Below, piece by piece: positions 7,244 to 17,400 of a stretch of 29,639 bases of DNA; position 1 is the stretch's first letter; each line of letters opens with the position of its first letter. The position numbers were made by a program, and so were the translations under genes. This stretch comes from Acanthamoeba castellanii str. Neff (taxonomy: Eukaryota; Discosea; Longamoebia; Acanthamoebidae), in contig NW_004457323.1 in NCBI RefSeq assembly GCF_000313135.1, positions 202,883 to 232,521 of the forward strand, read 5' to 3'. The notes beneath the pieces were generated by a model. The model ran no database searches, was not told the origin of the DNA, and worked only from the letters and a program-made list of their open reading frames with translations.

Positions 7244-9880
7244 ATGCTAGCACCGCTGGCGCGGTGTGGCGCGGCATGCGCTAGATTTCCTCTCTTTCGA
7301 CCATTCGTTCGATTTTACAAGTACGGCTCTCTGCACTCGTATCATCCTCTACTAGATTTAATTTAATTTCAATCATCACACGCCTCTGCAGAGACCACAC
7401 AGCTCAGGTGCGCTTCGTGGTGCTGACGGCGCTGATGGTGGTATTCGTGCTGGCCCTCCTGGCCGTCGTAATCACCATCACAAACCTTGGTTCGCCCCAA
7501 ATCTCTTCTCTGGCGAACATGTCATGTTGTTGCTACTCGCACTCCTCCTCATCTTTCCCACCACAACTCTCTGTTCCCTTCTCCTCTCTGCCTTTCGCCA
7601 CTACACGATGCATCAGACCCGAAGGGCAAGACGACGTCGCGCTCGGGCACTGTGCGAACCTACTACATCGCCGCCGAGGAGGTCATGTGGGACTACGCGC
7701 CCTCTGGCATCAACCAGATCACTGGTCCGCGTCTCTCTCTCTCTCTCTCTGTTCTCTCCACTCGCGCACAAACCACATGAGTCACTCTTTGCCTCCTACG
7801 ATCGTTGGCTCATCTCTCCATCATCGTCGATGGCCGTTCGCACTTCAGGTGAGCCCTTCGACAGCGTGGCGCAGATCTACACGGCCTCGGGTCCCCAGCG
7901 CATTGGCACCGTCTACAAGAAGGCCATCTATCGGTACTCTCTCCCTTTCTTCTACGCTCAACCCGAGTCACGCAAGCCGTTGTGAGCTCAATTCATAATA
8001 TATTTAACAAAACCACGAATGACACAGGGAGTACACAGACGGGAGCTTCGACACGCCCAAACCGATTGCCCCGCAGCACGCGCACGTCGGCATCCTGGGA
8101 CCCATCATCTACGCCGAGTCCACCGACGAGATTCGCGTACGCCTCGTGCCGCCGCACACACTCTGCCACACGTTCTGTGTTTCGCTTGGTCGCACACGCG
8201 CGCACGCGCACAAGCCACATCGCACACACGCTCACATGCCACGTCGCACACCCACGCTCCTAGGTGGTGTTCAAGAACAACGCGAGCATCCCGTTGAGCA
8301 TCCTGGCGGAGGGGGTGACCTACATCACCGACATCTACATGCCCACTGGAAACGCCAGCGTCACCTCCGCCAGCTCAGTTCTTCCCGGTACCACTTCGCG
8401 CATGCAGTGTGTGGCCGACCCATCAACGTTGCTGACGTCAGCTTGCCACGTGGCAGGCGATCAACACACCTATGTGTGGCGTGCGAGATCCGGACCCACC
8501 AGCGACTCAGATCCGTCGTCATCGATCTGGAGGTACGCGCCACCGCACACGCACCACCGCACACGCGCCGCCGCACACACTCCATGACCGACCGTTGAAG
8601 GAAGAGCTGAGTAGTAGTTGATCGTGGATGGTGTTACGTCGTCCGGACGTACGCAGTTACTACTCCCAAGCCGACCCGAACAATCCGTTTGCGGGTCTGG
8701 TGGGCGCAATTGTCATCACCTTCCCCGGCAATCTCGTGCAAAAGGTACTTTGCATCACGCCTGCCATTTAATGACGCCTGCTTCAATTGACCACACGACA
8801 CACGACACACGACACACACGACACACACGACACACAACGACAAATCGCACACACCAGGTGGATGCAAAGACTGGCATCACATACAATGCGCTCAACGACA
8901 TGGACCAGGAAATCTTTGCGCTCTTTGCCACCTTCGACGAGAATCTCAGGTGCCTTCACCTCCCCTCCCCCTACTTCAGGTAGAGTCATGCCGTTCCTGA
9001 CTTTTGATTACCGTGATCTGTCCTCGTTGTGGTGGTACCACTTCAAGCCCTACAACGCCAGCAACTTCGAGCAGTTTCTGGGACCCGATTCAGGCGTCGA
9101 CCCCTCCAACGCCGCCTTCCTTGGTATCTTCTCTTCATTATCAGCTTTTATTTAAGATTTTTTATATTTATATTTATTATTACATTACTATAATGAATAA
9201 TTGATTATCGTTAATAATAAATATAATAACCGCTCTCCAGAGTCGAATCGCAAGTACTCGATCAACGGGTACCTGTGGGGCAATCTGCCGGTCAATGTCA
9301 GCGTCACCATCAACGCCAAGACCCGGTGGTATCTCATCGCCCTCAACGGACGATCAGGTACCCCTCCTCTTCGCATTGCTCCCTTCGGCCACCGACCTCG
9401 GTCTGACTTTTCGGTCCGTCTGGTGTTGAACAACAGACACGCACCGACCCTTCTGGCCTGGGCGCATGGGTGACCTCACTTTCAGGTACACGTCTGAGCG
9501 TACCGTGTCGTGTCGTGTCGTGTCGTGTCGTGTCGTGTCGTGTCGTGTCGTGTCGTGTCGTGTCGTGTCGTGTCGTGTCGGGCTGACACGGGTCTTATGT
9601 GTGTGGGCTAAACAGTGAGGCGTCGTCAATATTTACTTTGGACGCCATCACGCTCTTCCCCGGCGAGGAGAAGATACTCGACATGCGGGCCACGGCCACC
9701 GGTCGAACCGTTCTCATGTGCCAGGTACGTACGCCCTTCCTTTCTCTTTCATTTTGCGTGTGTGCACACGCCACACACGCCATACACGACACGCGGTGGG
9801 ACTCACACGCAAGTACACCTGTGCAGGTGGCGCAGAACGTGAGGGCGGGCATGAACATGGCCTACACCATCGTACCATGA
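7244..9880 (+). CDS. Ceruloplasmin/factor VIII A-domain-like membrane protein, copper ligands mostly lost
   Basis: Proposed exons: 7244-7320, 7392-7489, 7617-7724, 7849-7933, 8028-8136, 8264-8387, 8457-8532, 8657-8744, 8858-8949, 8984-9123, 9241-9357, 9437-9485, 9616-9724, 9827-9880 (1326 nt, 441 aa). An Arg-rich, acid-free N-terminus is followed by one membrane helix (residues 34-58), suggesting a type II anchor with the rest outside or lumenal. Two cupredoxin units follow, as in one A domain: TYYIAAEEVMWDYAPSG, HVGILGPIIYAE, VVFKNNAS, ALFATFDEN, YSINGYLWGNLP, LFPGEEKILDM, RAGMNMAYTIV. Positions where ceruloplasmin has the HSHG and YHSH ligand pairs read ILAEG and YYSQ; the last domain keeps Cys423 and probably His374, but Asn428 replaces the second His. 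Ferroxidase activity is therefore unlikely. The exon 9/10 intron is only 34 nt. ATG 7435 is an alternative start without the basic leader. Confidence 0.83.
8797..8840. repeat. (CACACGA)n repeat in A-domain gene intron 8
   Basis: Repeats of CACACGA and CACACACGA inside the intron 8745-8857, sense strand CA-rich. Confidence 0.85.
9504..9580. repeat. (TGTCG)15 perfect pentamer array in A-domain gene intron 12
   Basis: Fifteen uninterrupted TGTCG units (9506-9580) fill most of the intron 9486-9615. The sense strand is GT-rich, opposite to intron 8 of the same gene. Confidence 0.95.
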
Positions 9881-10130
9881 CCTACACGTGTCCGTAACTC
9901 TTAGAAAGAGAAAGCGAAAAGCTAAAGAGAAGGAAAAGAAAGAAAGAAAGAGCGAAGGCGGTTACTCCTCTTCTTGCTTGCAAGTTGAGGCCGCGAAACG
10001 GAAGGAAAAGCTGTACATACCACCACACACACGAAATATAACAACAAAAAAGTGAACTGGTGCAACACTACGCTGGTGAGCGCGAGCGAGACACGCACAG
10101 AGTCCTTGCGTGTATTGTATCTCGATACAC

Positions 10131-10572
10131 TCACTCGGCGATCTTGCGCGCAACGACGGTGCGCTCGTACATGTTGGCGAGGAGCCAAATGACCTGAACG
10201 ATCTCGAAACCAGCGAACTGCTCGGCGAAGTTGACTCGTAGCGCCTCGGTCTTCACCTCCAGATTCACGTCCATGCGCCTGCACCCCAATAAAAACCCAC
10301 AACTCTTTGTTAGCTGCGCGGCATTGTCGCGCGCGTGTGTCGTGTGTCGTGTGTCGTGTGTTGTGTGTTGTGTCGTGTGTCGTGTCGTGTGTCGTACTTG
10401 GGCAGCTTCCAGGTCATGACGATGTAGCCGCCTTTTCGGAGCAGTGGAGCGAGCGGCAGCATGACCTCTATCGCTTGCAGGGCCTCGCACATGTTCATGT
10501 CGCACGCCAGCATGTCCACCGGCGCCTCCTTCCTCAACTCCTCCATACAATCTAGCAGCCACACGCACACAC

Positions 10573-10613
<41 letters not shown>

Positions 10614-12026
10614 CCGATTGTTTGCGAAGCTGCAGCGTGGTAGCTACATTTAATGAAGCAAGGCGCGGGGGCGCGGGCGGTCGGTTACCTTCGACCTTCT
10701 TCTTGAGGTGCACGACGTTGGGCGGCAGCTCGATTCGCAACTCGCCCGGGTCGATGCTGATGACCTGCTTCATGAGCGGGCTCAGGTACTGCGTCCTGCG
10801 CGACACGACACACACCGCGACACGCACGACACGCGTCAATATGAGTGGGGGAGGGAGGTTCGGGAAAGAAGAGGGGGGCGTGTACCAGCCGCCGGGGGCG
10901 GCGCCCACGTCGATGGCCGTCCACTGGGCGGTGTCGGCCAGCCGCAGGCAGTCGATCCGCGTGAAGACCTCCTTCATCTTGTGGTACGCCCGCGACACCT
11001 TGTCCATCTGCACCGAGTGCACGCCGCTCTCAGGTCCCCTAACGATCGCGTCTCAAATCACTCACCAGCTGCCTCACCAGCTCTCAGGTCCCCGCACACG
11101 CACACACACGCATGCGCAACACACACACACACACGCGCGCGCGCGCGCGCACACACACCAGAATAATTCCTTGGGGGCGAGGCCGTAGTAGTAGCGGCCG
11201 CGCTCGCGGGCGATGGAGAGGACGTGGGTGAACTGCTTCGGGTGGAGCTGCACCTCGGCCGGCAGCGCGTTCACCACCGCCTCGGTTCGCGACTTGGGGA
11301 ACACGCACAGTCGAAGCACCTGCGACGTCGCAGCGATGTCAGTCAGTCAGTAACACGCGCACCGCACACGCACACGGCACACGGCACACGCGCCTTGTTG
11401 GTACGGATGGCGTCATGGGCGATGTCCTGGAGGAAGTCAAGGTCGTTGGAGGCGTTGGTGACGATGTAGAAGGACTTGGCGTAGCGGTAGAGGAACGGGT
11501 GGTGGAAGAGCCGCTCGCGCATGAAGGCCCCGAACGCGGCGGAGGGCTGCCGCAGCGCCGGCGGCGGAGAAGAAGCGGCCGACGTCGGCTCCACAGTCGA
11601 CTCGACGGCCGACGGCGATGAAGATGGTGAACAGGGCAGGCGCAAGAAGAGAAGGCACACCGAGTCGAGCACGGCTCGCTTCCTCTTCCTCTTTCGCTTC
11701 TTGGCCACCTCCGTCGGCGCCGCGTTCTCATCCACTGCCTACAAATAACCATAAATAGATAAATTAAAAAATATGGAAATAAAAACAAAATAGTAAAATA
11801 GTAAAAGAAGGAGGGGGACTACTACTGGGGTTGGGAGGGGCGGGGTGCCGGAGGCCTGGAAGGCTGAGGGCTCAATCGGGAGACACCCAAAGACAGGCGA
11901 CGCTAGGTACTCCTCGAGCCGCGAGCGCTTGGTTTCGTCGCACAGCACCAACAGTGCCTCGTCGTTGCTGCTCACACGCGCCGAGTCGCGCTGCTCCGCG
12001 AGCGTGCTGCTCCCCACTGCCTCCAT
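10131..12026 (-). CDS. FtsJ-type ribose 2'-O-methyltransferase with N-terminal extension
   Basis: Transfers methyl from SAM to an RNA 2'-OH; target unknown. Proposed exons: 12026-11826, 11738-11388, 11319-11159, 11026-10886, 10795-10689, 10551-10398, 10278-10131 (1263 nt, 420 aa). The RrmJ/FtsJ domain is C-terminal. Motif I is TAIDVGAAPGGW (about 274-284). The K-D-K-E tetrad is visible: Lys in SRAYHKMKE, Asp in LACDMN, Lys in VMTWKLPK and Glu in MYERTVV. The N-terminal half has a basic run AKKRKRKRKR, a likely nuclear signal, and an FPKSRTEAVVNALP stretch, perhaps an RNA-binding unit as in RlmM-like enzymes. The exon 2 end is ambiguous: a GT donor at 11387 or a GC donor at 11393 (two residues fewer). 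Introns hold CA/GT repeats. It is divergent from TPR. Confidence 0.87.
10337..10396. repeat. (GTGTC)n repeat in FtsJ methyltransferase intron
   Basis: GTGTCGTGTGTCG-type units on the plus strand inside the last intron (10397-10279) of the minus-strand gene. Confidence 0.85.
10560..10613. repeat. (CA)n microsatellite in FtsJ methyltransferase intron
   Basis: CA run with a few CG interruptions on the plus strand, just before the intron's acceptor on the minus strand. Confidence 0.9.
11092..11159. repeat. (CA)n/(CG)n microsatellite in FtsJ methyltransferase intron
   Basis: Alternating purine-pyrimidine run, CA then CG then CA, in the intron 11158-11027; such DNA can adopt Z form. Confidence 0.85.
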
Positions 12027-12192
12027 CTTCTTAATTTTCTCTTTATTTTTCTCTTCCTGCACCTTGCATTTCCTTCTACTTTTTTTTGATTTTTTTCTTG
12101 TTCAAACGGGCTTCGCGCCTTTTTCTTGTCTCCTTGCATCGATCGATTACAATCTCGAGAAGGTCGTCTGCGCGTAAGGCCGTCGCTCGAAG
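12027..12192. promoter_or_regulatory. Shared divergent promoter, FtsJ methyltransferase / TPR
   Basis: 166 bases lie between the two start codons. They include pyrimidine-rich DNA and a 10-bp palindrome ATCGATCGAT at 12138-12147. No TATA box is clear. Confidence 0.45.
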
Positions 12193-14424
12193 ATGGAGGG
12201 TGAGGATTCACCGCCCATGACGTCGGCAAAGCCGGAGGACGTAAATGCGGCAGAGGGGGACGTCACCTTCTTGGCTGAGGGCGAATGGGACACATACAAG
12301 GATGATCCCCTCGCAGTGGAGGTGAAGGAGAAGGCTGAAAAGAAGATCATCGCGCTGCACGAGCGAATCCGTGCACTCGATGCCGAGATGATCGACGTCA
12401 AGGTCAAAAATGGTATATTCCCTGCTGAATTGCAGTGTTGTCCGATTGATACCAATCAATCGGCTTACAAATTTCTTGTGCCCACCCGCGCAGAGCATTT
12501 GTTTATTGAATTGGAAAGCAAATTTGAGGCGGTAAGCGCGGAGCTCGCCGAGACCAAGGCCTCCCAGCACAAACTCGCAGACGAGCACCAAGACACATGT
12601 ACGTAGTGTGCGCTACTTTGCCCCAACTCCCAGCAGTGCAGTGCGCAAAGATGTCTGCCGTCTCGCCGACCGCTACACGCGCGGTTGGGTGCTCATGGCG
12701 TGACCCGTGATTGTGGGCCTCTGCAGCTGTGAGGGAGAAGCAGTTGGAGGACCGCGTGCACGACCTCGTCAAGGCCCTCGGCGAGAAGGAAGCCAAGCTG
12801 ACCGAGCTCACCAAGTCCACCGATGAGCTGCACAGCGAGCGGAGGACCATGCTCAACTCCATCAACGAAAAGAACTCCAGAATCAAACTCTTGGAGGGTG
12901 CGCCAGGCCTCTCTTTGGCTCTCATTCTCGACTCTGACGCTTACCACTCTTTCTGTCTCGAATGGTGCAGAGGAGGTACGCGCCATGACGGAGGGCAGAG
13001 TGGACTCTGCGAGTGCGTCGTCCGAGCTCAACATCCGAGTGCAAAGGCAGGAGGCCGAGCTGCTCTCTCTCCAGGTTCGCACCTTGCGTATAACGCAACA
13101 CGCCCCGCACTTGCTAGACTTCTAAGCTGACGCGTTGTTGTTGATGGCATATAACATCAACAGCTTAAGTCTTCGCGTCTCGATCAAGAGAATGCCAGCT
13201 TGATCAAGCACAACAAGTGGCTTGAAGAGGAGCTGCAGAGCAGGTCCGATGAGCTGCTGCAAACGCGCAAGGACAAGGTACAGTACACCGTTTTCGTTTG
13301 TTTTATCAGCCAAATTGTATGTCGAGGCCTGGTGTTCGTGTGACGCATCAACTGATCGTTTATTGTTATTATTCGTATCGCACACCAACAGTCTTCGCAG
13401 TTGTTTGAGCGAGCTGCTCAAGCCGAAGAGGCCGAGGCCGAGAACAAGATTCTCAAGGAGAGCGTCAACACGCTCCGTTCTCGCAACGTCGAGCTTGAGG
13501 TAGGTTCCGATCACTCTCCCTCCCGCGCTGTCTTTTCTCTCTGTCTCTGTTTGAGGCTCACCCCCTTTGTTTGTTTGCTGGGTGCTGCAGGCGCTTGTGG
13601 GCAAGTACATGGACGACATCCGATCGGCCCAGGACGAACTTCAACTCACCAAGGAGCAATTCGAGAGTGAGATCAACATCAGGAACAGGCTGGTTCAGCT
13701 TCACGAAGACAAGGCCACCGAAGCCGGCAGCAAGGCCAAGGAACTCGAGGGTAACGCTCGCTCTCCACCCTCTTGAGCTGTCATCGCCGCCAATCGATTT
13801 GTTTGGAGGCTAAATGCGCTGCTGCTGCTGTTTTCTTCTGCGCCACAGTGGTGGTGGAGCAGGCCAAGGCCTCCATGTCGTCCATCAAGCAGCAGTACGA
13901 GGAGCAGCTGTCGCGAGTGCTCGAGGAAAAGCACAAGATTGCCGACAAGTACGCCAAGGCTGCCGACGAGGTACGGCAGGCAAACCCGCCGCCCGCCACC
14001 ACCTTTTTTTCCATTACTGATCGTTACTGCCTGCGTCGGTTTGCTCTCGCAGGTCAAGGAGCTCAAGCAGCGTCTCTCGACAATCAACGCCTCGGTGCAG
14101 GCTGGGTCGGGCTCCCCTCTCCCTCCGGTATAGCTCTTTGCCCTCTTTTTGAAGCACTGCTATTTGTTTGAAGCGAAAAACTGTTCTCTGTGCTCACACG
14201 TGAGAACGGTACACCTCCACTCGACAGGGTGCCAACCTGGCGTTGACCCTGCAGCACAAGTACGAGGAGGCCACGAAGACCACGCTGCTGCTCAAGAACG
14301 AGAACAGGCGCATCAACAGCTACCTCAACCAGATTCTCAAGGAGGTCGAGGAGAAGGTACCTATTTTCTTTTCTTTCTCTTTTTTCCCCACCCTCGATCG
14401 ACATCGCATCAGGCCCCGGCTGAT

Positions 14425-14492
<68 letters not shown>

Positions 14493-17400
14493 TGGCAGGC
14501 GCCCATCTTCGAGGAGCAGCAGGAAGCGTACGAAAAGATGCAGACAGAGTACACCCAGATGTCACAGAGCTTGGAGCAAGCCATGCGAGAGATGGAGGTG
14601 GCCAAGGAGCAGGCCGAGGCCCTCAAGAAGGAAAACAACGACCTGGCCAAGCAGGTCCAGCAGCTTCTGGCCGAGTGCATGGAAAAGACCGGATATCCTC
14701 CTCGTCCTGCGCCTCCCTCGTCGGTCAGCACCGCCTCACTGGAGAGCACCGACACCATCATCCCGGCCGAGCTTGTCACCTTCAAGTGCGCCATCCTCCA
14801 GCATGCTCACAAGTCTGGCTTTCACTGAAGCTAACCACCACCACCACCCACCACCGACGTCCGTCTCCTCTTTCCGTGCAGGGACATCCAAGAGATTCAG
14901 CAGAACAACCGTCGACTGCTTCGCGTGGTCCACAAGTTGGAGGCCGAGGTTGATAAGAAGGTGGAGCTGAAGACCCAGGAGAAGATGCAGGAGGTGTACA
15001 AGCGCCTGGAGCAGCTCAAGGCCGAACGGGCGCAGATCACGGAGAAGCTTCAGGTGGTCATGCGACAGCGCGATATGTTCAAGGCCATCGCCGATCTGCG
15101 TCAGTCTCCTGCCGCAGCCGTTCCGTCCGACCCCGCCATCCCCGAGCCCTCGAGCAACGAGCGGCGCGCTCTCGCACACGTATGTGACACACACAACACA
15201 CACACTCGCTCTTGCCAGGTACTAACCGAGCACCGCTTCTTCGAATTGAAGGCCGACGACAGTCGGATGGACTTCAAGCCCCTCTACGAAGATCTCCAGC
15301 ACGAGTTCGACAACTACCGGAAGGAGAAGCAGAAGGACGACAGGGACTACCAGGTTCAGCCCTTGACTCTTGCTTTGGTAGCTCAGTCAACTCTTTCAGT
15401 CACTGACTTGGATTTGGCTTTTCCGATGCGACCTACAGGAGCGCATCGATAAGCAGCGGGAGGAAATGAGCCAGCTCCGCAGCGAAGTCGTCAAGGCCCA
15501 GTCCCGTCAGACCTTTGCCGAGCAGAGGTACCTTCCTTGCCCCACCTTCTCTTCAAAGCAGGGTATTAGTTGATTCACCACCAAAAAATATTTCAGATAC
15601 GAGGAGCTGAAGCAGACCGCCGAAGGACAGACCAATGAGCTCAAGGCACTGCGTACGCGCAATGCCGAGTACTCGGCCTCGGTCGGTGCTCACCAGATGG
15701 TACGGCCTCGCTCGGCGATGATGTTGTTGAGCTCAATTTCTCATGTGTTTCCCTCATTTCTCTATTTTTTCGAAATTATGCAGCAAATCGAGACCATTCG
15801 TCAGGAGATGGAGGTCGTGCAGCAGGAATCGAGGAGGCTGCGCGAGCAAGTGGGCATCCTGCGCGCCGAGAAGGAGGCGCTGACCAAGGCCGAAAAGCGA
15901 CTGGTCGACGACATCACCGGGCTCCGACAGGAGGTCGCCCACAACCAGTCGCTGTCCCAGAACCTCCAGAAGTTCCTGGCCGCCCGGGAGGCCAGCGAAG
16001 ACGCGCTTAAGAAGAGCTCCTCCCAGGAGGTCGAGCGCCTTCGCTCCGAGCTCCAACACGCACGCAAGTACGTCTGACCGTCTACGTCTACGCCTTCTCT
16101 CTCACACTCTCTATGAATTGTATATTCTTGGCTTGATCTCTGGCTGACGATTGATGTGATTCGCATTCTTTAGGGTCAGGGAGGAGGACGACGAGCGTAT
16201 CAGAGACCAGCTTCGCGCGGCCGAGCTGAGCAACAGCGAGGTACTTGCCGGGAATGCTGTTGAGAAAAAAGCATAACGCAGCCTTGGTTGGTAAATAGCG
16301 CTAACGAGTGGCCCTGACCCTACCAACTGCAACAGTTGAGTCAGAAGCTGTCCGAAAGGGAGAAGGAGATGCAACAGCTGCGCGAGGCCACGATCAAGCA
16401 TGAGGCCACTGTCCAGACGCTCAACAACCAGATTCGCTCTCTCCAACAGCAGCTCTTGGAAAGCGAGAGAAAGGTACCGCCGCAGTTGCTGCTCTCTGGT
16501 GGTCTGTTCTTTTGGTGGTTGACAGTGGCTCATGCTGTTTATCTCTCCAGGGCCAGCGTGGCGTGCTTAGACCTGCTGCCGAGGGAGCAGCCACTGGAGA
16601 GGGCATCTCGCGCGAGGCCGAGTTAGTCATTGCCGGGCTGCGCGAGGAGCTCAGCCAGGTTCGTTACTCGCATCTTGATTGCAATGTTGGCGACGCGCGC
16701 ACACACACAGTTGCCTAACGCTTTGTCTCTCCAGGAGCGTGAGCACCTGGCCCACTACCGTGTCATTGCCGACGACAGGGAAAAGGCGATGAAGGAGCTC
16801 CAGGAGGTTCGTTGCTTCCGGGGACTCGGGGGAAAAGAAAGAAAAGATAAGAAAAGAAAAAGTGAAAGAATGCAACTAACCCCCTGTGCGTGATCTAGAC
16901 GAACGACCAGTACCGCGCGACGATCGAGCAGCGCCTCAAGGACACCGAGGCAGCGCTCAAGCAGTCCAAGGAGACCCTCGCCGAGCTCCACGTCAAGTAC
17001 GAGGAGCAGCAGGCGGCCTTTGCCACCTACCAGGAGACCGCCGGCCAGGAGATCGAGAACCTGCACGCCCAGGTCACCAAGGTGGAGAAGGAGAAGCGGG
17101 AGATGCACTCGCAGCTCGAGGAGGCCCTCAGCAAGGAGCAGGCCCTGCGACAGGACCTCCATGTGCACAAGGTACACACGCACCTCATCAATCATGTGTC
17201 GACAAATGAGCTCACCGATGTGGCACGTGCCGCTGTGCAATCCAGGAAATGTGCGCCGAGGCCCAGAACAACTACGACAGGGAGGTCATGATCCACGCCA
17301 ACTCGCTGTCGCTCCTCTCCAAGATCAAGGTTCGTCATACTCCCACAGAGCGGGAGTGATTTTGTAACTCACATGTCGTTTACCGGTCGATATCTCCGCA

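Noticed and set aside
11339..11788. A 149-codon open frame on the minus strand, Ser/Thr/Pro/Arg-rich
   Set aside because: It is out of frame with the FtsJ methyltransferase exon at 11738-11388, whose product has conserved spacing and clean splice phases.
12531..12536. A good donor, gtaagc, inside TPR exon 2
   Set aside because: The frame continues as coiled coil beyond it and the later donor at 12599 joins the next exon in phase.
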